A stretch of 64,000 bases of DNA, from assembly GCA_022494885.1 (NCBI GenBank), contig JAGVSM010003542.1, forward strand, positions 95,357 to 159,356, written 5' to 3'. The notes below the pieces were generated by a model that did not search any database, was not told the DNA's origin, and saw only the letters and a program-made list of their open reading frames with translations. The position numbers and the translations under genes are program-made. The stretch is from Micrasema longulum (Eukaryota; Arthropoda; Insecta; Trichoptera; Brachycentridae). Of the stretch, positions 46,940 to 55,662 are shown in pieces; position 1 is the stretch's first letter; the number at the start of each line of letters is the position of its first letter.

Positions 46940-47545
46940 TTTTTATTTATACCAGCGCTGCATTAAGCGAGTATGCATACGCTACCAAAAATTGGAGGAT
47001 ACTCATTTTTTCAAAAAAAGTTTTAATTCTACCGTTAACAATGAAAATACGTTTTTGGTGGATCCCAATCAAATTCATTCCTTAAATTCCTTTATAATTT
47101 CGAACCATTTATTTCTTTTCACTGGATTTTGAGAAAGCAAAAATAATATTAAATCACATTTATTCTATTTAAAAAACGTATTTTAATCAGTTTATCACTG
47201 TAACTAAGAAAAGTTTCGCAATTGCGCCGCTAGGCTTAGTTTGACGTTTATAATAAATAATATTTATATTTGAATATTAATTGTTTTAAGCTTTGTTGAT
47301 CACTCGTGAACAAGTATTTACCAATGAAAACACACAACCCTTTTTACAATGTTTATCCGAAAGGTTTTTTTTTTACATATTTTCACGACACAAGTAGGCA
47401 TTTTTGTTTTGATTCTAAACGTCACGCATGGCTGGCGGTCGTAAAACGACTAAATACGCGTTGGGCATGATTGAGCAATTGGACATGAGTTCAGTGTCAT
47501 CATTTTTGACAAGCTCAGGGCATATCTATATGTGTTAATATGTCA
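46940..47545 (+). repeat. Family H copy, inverted partner at 50035
   Basis: About 600 bp parallels 50035-50615 in inverted orientation: GGAGGATACTCATTTTT, CACTGTAACTAAGAA, TTGTTTTAAGCTTTGTT, CTAAACGTCACGCATGGCTG and CGCGTTGGGCATGA. No ORF. No terminal inverted repeat was identified. It lies 420 bp upstream of the first visible catulin exon. Confidence 0.55.
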
Positions 47546-47690
47546 ATAGTCAATATAATATTTAACTAAGCAAGATTATTTATATTTTTTGTGTATCGTA
47601 TTATTACCGCTACGATTGTTTAAAGTTTTGTAATTTTAAAACTACCTCGCCCGTGACGTCATTGCAAAATGGCAAAATCGTGTGATTTCC
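47545..47690 (+). repeat. Family D fragment
   Basis: GTATCGTATTATTACCGCTA, CGATTGTTTAAAGTTTTG and CTCGCCCGTGACGTCATTGC match the first 140 bp of the family D copies at 27850 and 34670. Confidence 0.5.
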
Positions 47691-47966
47691 TTACTTTTAT
47701 AAGACTTCAACGTTGAATGTATGTTGTAAATTTTTGTTTAAAGATAGAGCTGAAATTTTATTTTCATGCATTTAGATACAAACTAACTAACACAGGGAAA
47801 ACCTTAAAACATTTGTTAGATTTAAATCTCATATTGTTGTAGATTGATACAGAGGAAACGTAGTAAAAAAAAAATTCAGTCGTACGAAATTTATAAAAAA
47901 GATGCATTTTAACTTTTGTTATTGGCCTCATATTCAAATGTATAATGATGTGTTGTTTTATTGCAG

Positions 47967-48172
47967 GGGGCAGTATAGAGCGGTTGTGCGTGGCAGCCAG
48001 CGCCGTAGGCGCGGGGGCGCCGTGCCCGGTGGGCGGAGGCGGGGGCGCGCCAGACTGCAGCGAGCGCGCGGCCATGGTGCGCGCGGCACGCGGCCTGCTG
48101 GCCTCCGTGACGCGCGTGCTTTTGTTGGCCGACATCGTGGTCGTCAAGCAGCTGCTCCTGGCCAAGGACAAG
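47967..48172 (+). CDS. CTNNAL1: alpha-catulin, exon A (partial gene)
   Basis: This 206-bp exon follows an acceptor TTTATTGCAG and ends at AAG|GTAACT. It needs one base from the previous exon and ends on a codon boundary. It reads GGSIERLCVAASAV, a glycine-rich linker, CSERAAMVRAARGLLASV, TRVLLLADIVVVKQLLLAKDK. The ARGLLASVTRVLLLADIVVVKQ helix matches the vinculin/alpha-catenin-like N-terminal region of alpha-catulin. Alpha-catulin is a cytoplasmic scaffold related to alpha-catenin and linked in the literature to Rho signalling and ion-channel anchoring. Third positions are very GC-rich, unlike the surrounding DNA. The glycine-rich linker is longer than I recall from vertebrate proteins. The preceding exon was not found in the window. 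Confidence 0.88.
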
Positions 48173-48397
48173 GTAACTATCACACACATGAAGTACCCCC
48201 CACACCCCACAAAGGATAAAAACTCGATAGTGTCAAGTGGGGAACGGTGTAACACGGGGTACACTATAACAGAAATAATACACTGGAACCTCGTTTTACA
48301 CTTTTTCGAAATAACACGGTACAAACATTATGGAATTATTTTCATTAATATTTATTTAATAATGCCTAATAAAAAAATAACTAGCAGCTTAGAAAAT

Positions 48398-48466
48398 TCG
48401 GCCCCTCGAGCTTCATGTAATCGGCCCTCCGGGCCCCACATGATCGGCCCTTCTGGCCTTGGTTGA
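48398..48466 (+). repeat. Three 23-bp GC-rich tandem units
   Basis: Units begin at 48398, 48421 and 48444, each starting TCGGCCC and ending in an A/T-rich TGTAA or TTGA. Each unit has a short inverted word (GGCCC...GGGCC). They stand out from the AT-rich intron. Confidence 0.6.
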
Positions 48467-48664
48467 TTAGGATCTCGGGCACCTAGAAATATCTCTCCTT
48501 TGGGCCGCACAATTTATTTTTTGTTGTTCGGAGCATTCTTAATCTGATAAAGAAGAATTTGTCACTCAAAATAATGCTACCAAAACCACACAAAATGAAC
48601 GTATACATTACAATATGTTGATTTTGTTCAAACGTTTATACATATATAGACAAAAGACTGGATT

Positions 48665-48775
48665 TCACCTTATTTCACCCCTTTCACTTAAACCAGCCAA
48701 TGACAGGTCATAAGCCCTGTAAATGCCTAGATTTCCATATTCCCTCCTCTAAAGTGTTTCCTATCCCTGTAGTAA
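48665..48775 (-). repeat. Family E terminal copy
   Basis: AACCAGCCAATGACAGGTCA, TAAGCCCTGTAAATGCCTAG and TTCCATATTCCCTCCTCTAA match the copy at 5035-5170 over about 100 bp. It lies in the catulin intron. Confidence 0.55.
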
Positions 48776-49149
48776 TTTATTAAAGAAAAATATATTTAAT
48801 ATCTACGCAAAAAGGTCGGCTTGTAGGCGATGAAAATGAAATAATTAAGAATCTGTAATTTATAATAATAACCGTCAGCTGTTGGCGACTGTTACATGCT
48901 AGTACAGTAAAACTCCAATCATCCGAATTAATGAGTGCCAGATTGTATTGCTTTTGAAATAATACAGCGAATTAGAATCGCATTAAAAACTTACTAAAGC
49001 ATATTCAGCAAACTTAATTGCACAATTAAATTAAAGTTAAAATCTTTTACTTTTTTTATTTCCTTATAACAATCTGAATATTTGGCAATCCGGATGACTG
49101 TAGTTCGGATAAACGGAGTTCTACTGTAGTAATATAATTTACTATTCGT

Positions 49150-49985
49150 TATTGGAATGCCCTACATCGCTCTTTTACTTACTTGGCGTATTATATTATA
49201 TTATAATATTATCATGTGTTAGTGATCGTTTAAATCACATCTGAAGAAACTTCTGCTTTCTCTTCCTTAATCTCTCCTCCTTTTCTCTTTTTTCTTTTTT
49301 TCCCATTAAGTAATAGTATTGATTTAAGGTAATTTATAAACAAATACGTTTATTTCTATTTTTATGTAACTTCAGCTTTTTATTTATTTATTTATTGTGG
49401 ATAACTTATATAGCGCCATTTTCGTAATAAAATACCTCAAGGGCGCTTTACATGGTGATTCTACTGTTAAGTTAATTTAATTGAAGCTTTAAATTTGTAA
49501 TTTGATTAAAATAATTTATTTTGTTGTCACGTGCTACCGATTTATTCAAATGATTTAGAGAACAAGTGGGTTTTAAGTTTTTTCCGAAACATCACTTCAC
49601 TTTCACAGCCTCGCACCTCTGCTGGGAGAGCATTCCATGCCATAGGCCTGCGACCGCAAATGCGCGTTCACTAAATTTAGTGCGCTGTTTGCGTAGAGGT
49701 ATAATAACTTTCCTCTCGCCGTAGACGTAGCTGATCTAAGCGTGAGACGCCTGTCAGCTAGTTCATCTGGAATGCATAGTTCCCTTAGATATTCCGGAGC
49801 CGAGTTGTGCAGTGACTTATACATAAGCCAACAGAGTTTAATCTTTATTTTTTATTGAATATGTTTTGTAACTTGAATTATAAAAATAAAACTATTATTT
49901 TATTGGTTGGTTGGAAGAAATTGCCGTTTGGCAATAAGCCCGCTAATGTATAAATTACAAAAAGTTAAATAAATCAAATAGTGAA
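49150..49985 (+). mobile_element. Jockey-like LINE 3' end interrupted by a second LINE
   Basis: 49150-49385 and 49846-49985 are the two halves of one 3' end: HLKKLLLSLP coding end, TCTCCTCCTTTTCTC tract, GTAATAGTATTGATTTAAGG, then TTGGTTGGTTGGAAGAAATT and GGCAATAAGCCCGCTAATGT. The same blocks are contiguous, minus strand, at 61930-62210. Between the halves lies 49386-49845 in opposite orientation. Confidence 0.65.
49386..49845 (-). mobile_element. CR1/L2-like LINE 3' fragment nested in another LINE
   Basis: The minus strand encodes MYKSLHNSAPEYLRELC, then DRRLTLRSATSTARGKLLYL and a frameshifted AWNALPAEV-like continuation, the standard C-terminal end of CR1/L2-like reverse transcriptases. 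It is followed by the tail TGTAAAGCGCCC...GGCGCTATATAAGTTATCC and an (AATA)n run. A related tail is at 23245. Confidence 0.65.
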
Positions 49986-50034
49986 TGACTTTTGCTGCGA
50001 TTTTTTTATTTAATTACTCATAAAATGTTGCGTG

Positions 50035-50615
50035 TCCCCATTGACATATTAATACATATACATGCCCTGAGACTTCAAAAATGATGACACTTAACCCATA
50101 CCCAAACTCTAAGTCATGCCCAACGCGTTATTTAGTCGTTCTTCGACCGCCAGCCAAGCGTGACGTTTAGAATCGAAACAAAAATGTACATATATAAATA
50201 TAAACATTGTAAAAAGGATTGTTTAAATTTTGTTTAGAAAATATTTGTTCATGAGTGATTAACAAAGCTTAAAACAATTCATATTCAAATATAAATATTT
50301 TTCTTGTAAACGTCAAACTACGATTGGAGGCGGAATTGCGAAGCTCTTCTTAGTTACAGTGATGCACTAATACGAATGCATTTTTAAAATATAATAAACG
50401 TGAGTTAATTTTATCTTTGCACTCCTAAAATTCCAGTGAAAAGAAATCAGTGGGTTGAAATTATAAGGAATTTAAGGAAAGATCCTTATTGGAATTCACA
50501 AAAAACAAATGTTGATTGTTAACGTTAAAATATAAACTTTTTATGTACCAAAAATGAGTATCCTCCAACTTTTGTTAACATATGCATGCTCGTTGAATGC
50601 AGCCCTGGCTAAATA
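50035..50615 (-). repeat. Family H copy, inverted partner of 46940
   Basis: Inverted relative to 46940-47545 over nearly its full length (CATGCCCTGAGACTTCAAAA, ATGCCCAACGCGTTATTTAG, AGCCAAGCGTGACGTTTAGA, GAGTATCCTCCAACTTTTGT). It lies in the catulin intron, about 400 bp before exon B. Confidence 0.55.
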
Positions 50616-51016
50616 AACAAAATTACTAACTATGGGTGCGTTTTCGTGTCTATGTAGTATATGTCAATGTATGTCCCTAAATAAAATACTCTAAATATAT
50701 ATCTCCCAAAAACCTTGTAAAAAAATATTATAAGAATTGAAAATGTTTTAAACAATTTACCAGTCCTAAGATGCCTACTTAGGTGAAAGCGCTTGTCTGT
50801 TAAATGAAACAAAGTAAAATTTAACCGAGGAATATTGCTGATATTTTTACCAAAATCGTTGATGTATTTTTTGCTAACAGATCAACATAATATAAGTCAT
50901 TTGGCTCAAGTCTTTTCAACACCACGACGACGGTATAATAATTTTGGACATATACATAGTTCACCGCGTTAAGTTAAAACGTCAAATTACTTTGCCTTTT
51001 TGAATTTGTTTCCCAG

Positions 51017-51226
51017 GTTGCTCGAAGCCTCGGCCGCCTGGAGTCCGTGTCCAACTTCACGGAGTTCGTGAAAGCGTTCTCCATGTTCGGGGCTGAGATG
51101 GTAGAGCTGGCCCACGTGACTGGCGAGAGGCAGAACGACCTCAAGGACGAGAGGAGGCGAGCCCAGATGGCTGCTGCCAGGCAGGTGCTGGAGAGGTCCA
51201 CCATGATGCTGCTCACTTCCTCCAAG
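51017..51226 (+). CDS. CTNNAL1: alpha-catulin, exon B
   Basis: A 210-bp exon of exactly 70 codons between acceptor GTTTCCCAG and donor TCCAAG|GTATAC, in phase with exon A. It reads VARSLGRLESVSNFTEFVKA, FSMFGAEMVELAHVTGERQN, DLKDERRRAQMAAARQVLER, STMMLLTSSK. The ERQNDLKDE...AAAR segment is a signature shared by alpha-catulin and alpha-catenin (RQQELKD in the latter), and the QND form plus TMMLLTSSK favours catulin. It belongs to the N-terminal helical-bundle region. No stop or frameshift, so the gene appears functional. Confidence 0.92.
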
Positions 51227-51582
51227 GTATACTTGGCATTCTCAAAAATCGTGTTATGGTGGCATTCGGGAAAGAAACGAATGCGAGTGAACATGTTCCT
51301 GGACAAGGTCAGAGACCTTTTTACAGAACCTAAATCTAATGAAATAAATACGAATTCCTCAAATTATAAATCGAACGACAGTTTCCGAGGAACACATACG
51401 GCGCCTTATCTTTTTTTTGCAAGGGGTCCGTTTTATTTCCCGAGAATTATTTTCCACGTTTCGTATCAAATTTAAATGATTTTTTATTTATTTAAATCAC
51501 TGAGATATAATTTAATACAGATTACGCGTCATATCGTAATATCATAAATCGTGTTGTAAAAAATATCCAGTGACGTGCAAAG

Positions 51583-51748
51583 GCGGCCTCCGTGGCGTAG
51601 TGGTTAAAACGCTTCACGACTCACACACAGAAGGTTCTGGGTTCGATTCCCTGTGAGAACAGAAAAATTAATGAGATTTTTCTCAAGCCTGGGTATTCTG
51701 TGTTGTAATTTACCACTGTAATTGGGCCTCCTGGCCTGTTGTGGTGCA
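51583..51748 (+). repeat. SINE1 copy, tRNA-Val-like
   Basis: GCGGCCTCCGTGGCGTAGTG, GACTCACACACAGAAGG and GGTTCGATTCCCTG form the tRNA-like head, followed by CTCAAGCCTGGGTATTCTG and TTGGGCCTCCTGGCCTGTTG. It is in the same orientation as catulin and inside its intron. Confidence 0.75.
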
Positions 51749-51999
51749 AATAATAAAATCAAAAAATTGAAAAAAAAATTTTTTTAAATATGTATTTTTT
51801 TTTAAAGTCGCGCCCTTTCACACTGCTTCACATTTGCTTAGCGTATACAAATAATAGTACTATTTCCCACCAAATACAAGATAAGCTCCGGAACCTATGT
51901 TAAATGGAACACAAGTTGGGTGCTTAGTGCCGCATCTAGTGTAAACACATTTTTTTTATTTCAATTTTTTGTTTTTTTTACAATACACATAAGAGGTAA

Positions 52000-53390
52000 A
52001 ACAGAGTATTCAAAAAATAAAAGATAATTACATAGCAATGAAATACATATTAACAGTAAAAATAGTAAACAAAAATCCCAAAAAGGGATGGCCAGTTCGT
52101 GGGTATACAAGAAATGTAAAATATTTAAATGCTTTAAATAGAAAAACGTAAATATACCGCACCCCCTAGAAGTACACTGTCGTAAGTTTAAATTCGGTTA
52201 TTTTGAGTCATGAATGCAGTTAAACCATTTTTTTTCTTTCTTAGGAGATCTCACGTATCTCTACGATTATTGTTTTGAGCGAGATATGCTACAAACGTTG
52301 GTATGGAAGAACACTGCAGTAATTAAGATGCTACAGTGTTATTTTGACAGTCAAATGAGCAAATACTACCAAAAATACCGGGCATTATAATAAGTCAATA
52401 TATTGGATGTGCCCGTGTTTCTTTTTATTTTTTAAATGAACACCACAAATAAAACAAAATGCTAGAGGGCGTATAAACGTCGTTCGAAAGAAAATTTTCC
52501 GTTCTACAAGATGTTGTGTTTGCTTTTACGTTACTTATATTATGTTATTTTATTACAAGCATTCTAAATGGAATGCTAAGCGGACGAAAGTGAGCATTTT
52601 CGACACCTCCTTTTGTCGTATTCAGTCGAGGGAAAAAAGGAGAAAACAAATAAAAAGAATACATTATTGACTAATTTGGTGTAAAATAATGAAAGAGAAT
52701 TATAAGGGTCGGTATTAAATAAGAACGCCTTCCTCGCAATCCGTCATGAAAGTTTTATTTTAAAACTTTTACATTAAGTTAACATAAGTTTTGTCCATTT
52801 TTTTAAAAACATTTACCAAAAACACTGATACAACTTATGTTAACTCTTATTAAGTTAAGTTTCGAACATTAACAAATTTTAAAAAGTTGGTTTTTGATCT
52901 TCTGCGAAATGGCCAAATTGGCCAAATTAAATTGTTTAAATTAAACATATGACAGTTTACTTCTGGGGGTGCGATGTAGGTATATAAAATAATCAAAACG
53001 AAAGATCAAAATAACAAAATGAAGCGATTATTAAAATAATCAAAATGTTCTTACGATAAAAACTTACTAATTTCAAATGTATAACTTTGATATTAATGTA
53101 AAATATTAATATATTAATGTTAAAAATTGCAATCAAAGAGATATAGCTTTTTCAAGGTTTACCTACCTACAACAATCAGGGTCTTAGGTCATGCAGGGAC
53201 CCTTGGGCGAACAGAGTTTGGGGTTTCTAAAAAGAAAGGGGCCATTTTAAAATTTCGAAGCCTCACCAGGCCGAGGGCCCTGGGTCCCACATGCCCTGAC
53301 AACAATCTTTAATTTTCTAACTTTTCCAACAACCTTTAAATGATAACTAATTATGTTTCTTATGCTCACACGGGTCGTAGCCAGAGGTAC
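52000..53390. other. Intronic DNA without recognised features
   Basis: AT-rich apart from 53180-53310, where GGCCGAGGGCCCTGGG-type sequence produces short ORFs on both strands. No conserved exon was recognised. Confidence 0.45.
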
Positions 53391-53394
53391 GCCA

Positions 53395-53535
53395 AGGCAA
53401 GCTTTGTATATCCTGGGCTGATATTCTGAACGCAAAAGCGCGCGTAGAAAACGTATTTTTAACGCGTATTTACGTACTAATTACACGCTAACAGAACGAT
53501 TTCTTTGCGCGCAGTCCATTCAGAATACCAACCCT
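53395..53535. repeat. Hairpin MITE
   Basis: Outer phrases CCTGGGCTGATATTCTGAA (from about 53413) and TTCAGAATACCAACCCTGG are inverted, and inner GCGCGCGTAG and GCGCGCAG phrases also pair. About 125 bp; no coding capacity. Confidence 0.5.
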
Positions 53536-53811
53536 GGAAGAATTTGTGCCTGCCCTAGCCGCTAGCTAAAACTTGACATTTATCGAAATATTATTATCAG
53601 AAATTATCCGATGAATTTACTTATTTAATTATTGACGTCAACGTTTCGAAGATATTACGTGAAATCGGTCGCACAATCAATTAAATTTTTGGTTGTTAAT
53701 AAACTAGCATTTTGCGGTATATATATCGCAAAACATCACGAAAATTAATTATTTGACAGTATTTTTTAATATATAAAATAAAACTTGCGGATCGCTCGAA
53801 AGTCATACCCG

Positions 53812-53940
53812 GGCCGCTATTCCAAACGCTCTGGCGGCCGCAGAAAAAGCTTTTATAGCGCGTGTTTACATACTAAATATATAAAAGCGCTATAAAAGTG
53901 TTTTCTACGGCCGCGAGAGCGTTTGGAATAGCCGCGCAGC
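53812..53940. repeat. Hairpin MITE, near-perfect
   Basis: GGCCGCTATTCCAAACGCTC, TGGCGGCCGCAGAAAA and CTTTTATAGCGC on the left are mirrored on the right by GCGCTATAAAAGTG, TTCTACGGCCGCGAGAGCG and TTTGGAATAGCCGC. The predicted hairpin is about 125 nt long. A decayed copy lies at 37860. Confidence 0.65.
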
Positions 53941-53982
53941 TAGTGCTACCATTGAAATATTGATTAAACGTAGTTTTTAACT

Positions 53983-54122
53983 GCAATATTTCATGTTCTT
54001 GGACTGGCATCTGAAGCGTATGGCTGATCACCTTACCTTCATTTAACAGATTATCGATATATTCTGCATTTAGTGTACCTATGCAGCGTCTTATGCACCA
54101 TTAGTTGCGGACGAATGATAAT
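53983..54122 (+). repeat. SINE3 body copy
   Basis: TTTCATGTTCTTGGACTGGC, TGAAGCGTATGGCTGATCAC, CTTACCTTCATTTAACAG and CACCATTAGTTGCGG match the 13925-14205 copies. No tRNA head is attached. Confidence 0.55.
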
Positions 54123-54208
54123 AATGATATTTTCCAATACGTACGTACTTATATGCGTATAAAATGGCAAAAAATTCAGCCTGCCTTGATATTTTTTGAA
54201 CCTGCCCT

Positions 54209-54450
54209 GGGCCTCGATTACAATGGGATGTTAACAGTTATCTTCGACTTTATATAAAGAAAACCCGATAACTGAGTACGAAAATGAGTATATTTGCATG
54301 AACATTTAAAATATCTTCCTCAGTAACCTATAATTGAGCATGTTTAAAAGAAAAAATTGTATGCATATTCTGCTTTTCATACAGAAAACTTAACTTTACT
54401 TTGTAGATAAAATTGAAGATAAATGTTAAACTCCCATTGTAATCGGGGCC
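54209..54450. mobile_element. Complete family F MITE
   Basis: A 242-bp element with inverted ends: GGGCCTCGATTACAATGGGA at the left, and GGCCCCGATTACAATGGGAG read inward from 54450. The inverted similarity continues for about 45 bp (TTATCTTC-A-TTTAT). A clear target duplication was not resolved. It ends 61 bp before catulin exon C, close to the splice acceptor and branch region. Confidence 0.65.
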
Positions 54451-54511
54451 ATGATTGCAAAGTCCGGCTACGGCGCTGATCACACGACATGTTCTCGCTT
54501 GCGATTTCCAG

Positions 54512-54658
54512 GTCTGCCTGCGACACCCCGAGTGCCCGAGCTCACGAGAGAACAGAGACACGGTGTTCTGCCAGATGCGGAGAGCCATGGACCTCATCCA
54601 CTACGTAGTCAAGGATGGAGTGCTGGACTGTCAAGCTGCTCTCTCTCCCAGAACTCAG
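54512..54658 (+). CDS. CTNNAL1: alpha-catulin, exon C
   Basis: A 147-bp exon of 49 codons between GATTTCCAG and CTCAG|GTAGCC, in phase with exon B. It reads VCLRHPECPSSRENRDTVFC, QMRRAMDLIHYVVKDGVLDC, QAALSPRTQ. The CLRHPxCxxxxxNRDxVF motif follows directly after LLTSSK in alpha-catulins. It lies between two transposons only 61 bp upstream and 78 bp downstream. The next exon is not found before the window ends, so the following intron is at least 9.3 kb. Confidence 0.9.
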
Positions 54659-54736
54659 GTAGCCTACTCTTCAATAAAAAAACCCTGAAAATAGCTAATT
54701 CTTATCCTTATCCTTGTCCTTATATTATTGACACTA

Positions 54737-54770
54737 TGAATACCAGAAACTTAAAAGGGTGTAAGTGCCA
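54737..54770 (+). repeat. Left terminal inverted repeat
   Basis: TGAATACCAGAAACTTAAAA continues with GGGTGTAAGTGCCA. The complement of the first 23 bp closes the element at 57658. Confidence 0.8.
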
Positions 54771-54921
54771 TAAATAACGAAAATGATTTTATTTAAGAAA
54801 TGGATAGTATGTGCCAAGGCCAATGTCCTACAGAAGGGTATAAATGCCATTGTAGTACAAATAATATTTTATAAAAAATTCTAAAGATGGCGTTGGTTGT
54901 AAGTACCAACATCTGTTTTCC

Positions 54922-54943
54922 TTTAAAAGGTGTTAAGTGCCAT
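54922..54943 (+). repeat. Subterminal repeat motif, left
   Basis: TTTAAAAGGTGTTAAGTGCC followed by AT repeats the inner part of the left terminal repeat (TTAAAAGGGTGTAAGTGCCA). Weaker versions are at 54811 (GTGCCA) and 54835-54850 (GGGTATAAATGCCAT). Confidence 0.6.
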
Positions 54944-54970
54944 CGCCAGTCATATGCTATTTGTATCAAA

Positions 54971-55135
54971 ATGGTTGACAATGAACCGGTCTCTGTGAAT
55001 AGTGGTGGCGTTAAAAGACGTAAAAAGGGGGAAAAAAGTGCCCAAGTGGCCCGAAAGAAGCTAAAAGATTCTGGACAAGAATATTTTACATCCAATAGAA
55101 AGTTGATTCCTGCAAAACGACCCCCAAATCAAGAG
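54971..55135 (+). CDS. Transposase-like protein, exon 1
   Basis: The frame starts at ATG 54971 (MVDNEPVSVNSGGVKRRKKG) and runs to PPNQE at 55135, followed by GTTTGT as donor. An in-frame upstream ATG at 54887 exists, but it would begin inside the subterminal motifs, so 54971 is preferred. The basic KRRKKGEK and RKKLKDSG segment resembles the N-terminal basic region of DUF7869-type proteins and could serve as a nuclear signal or DNA contact. Joined to exon 2 it stays in frame: the intron is 527 bp (55136-55662). Confidence 0.55.
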
Positions 55136-55662
55136 GTTTGTACATTGTTTTAAATCTTCACCGGTTGTCTCTACTAGATAAAATGTCACTCATCATGCGC
55201 TAGGGATGTTCCAACCTGTAATTTTCTGCCAACCATGACATAGTTTAAATGGAGTATTTGTATTGAATTCAATTTTTTAAATCTCCCGGTCAGAGGTATT
55301 TGGGTGAAACTTTATTTTTACTTGTTTTTAGGAGAGCAAAAAAAAGAATTTAAAAATATATTTTTATTATAAATTCGTTTAAAGATAATTAAACCTTAAT
55401 AATTATATTTTCATGGATATTTTCGTAAATATTATTATTAATGTGTAAATAACTATGTTAACGGCATATCAGAAAATAAGTTACGCCCTAATGATTGCAA
55501 CCGGGAGAAATTACTATATCATTATTACACTCCACCACATTTAGTTCCTCTAGTTTAGTTTCTACTGAGTGATAGATATTGACCCTAAGTCCCTAAGATA
55601 CGCCCACGGTTGCGTACCTATATTATCTATGTTGCTTTCATTCACTTCATTTTTTATTTTAG

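Larger units (their letters stand above)
48173..51016 (+). other. alpha-catulin intron A-B
   Basis: A 2844-bp GT-AG intron (donor GTAACT, acceptor TTTCCCAG). It holds a 23-bp GC-rich tandem repeat, a family E copy, nested LINE 3' ends and family H. Confidence 0.8.
51227..54511 (+). other. alpha-catulin intron B-C
   Basis: A 3285-bp GT-AG intron (donor GTATAC, acceptor GATTTCCAG). It contains a SINE1 copy, two hairpin MITEs, a SINE3 body and a complete family F MITE ending 61 bp before exon C. Confidence 0.8.

Noticed and set aside
47764..48324. 186-codon minus-strand ORF and 105-codon plus-strand ORF over catulin exon A
   Set aside because: They are shadows created by the GC-rich exon; the in-phase catulin frame with proper splice sites explains the sequence.
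54793..55095. 100-codon minus-strand ORF in the transposon
   Set aside because: It is antisense to exon 1 of the spliced transposase gene and has no motif of its own.
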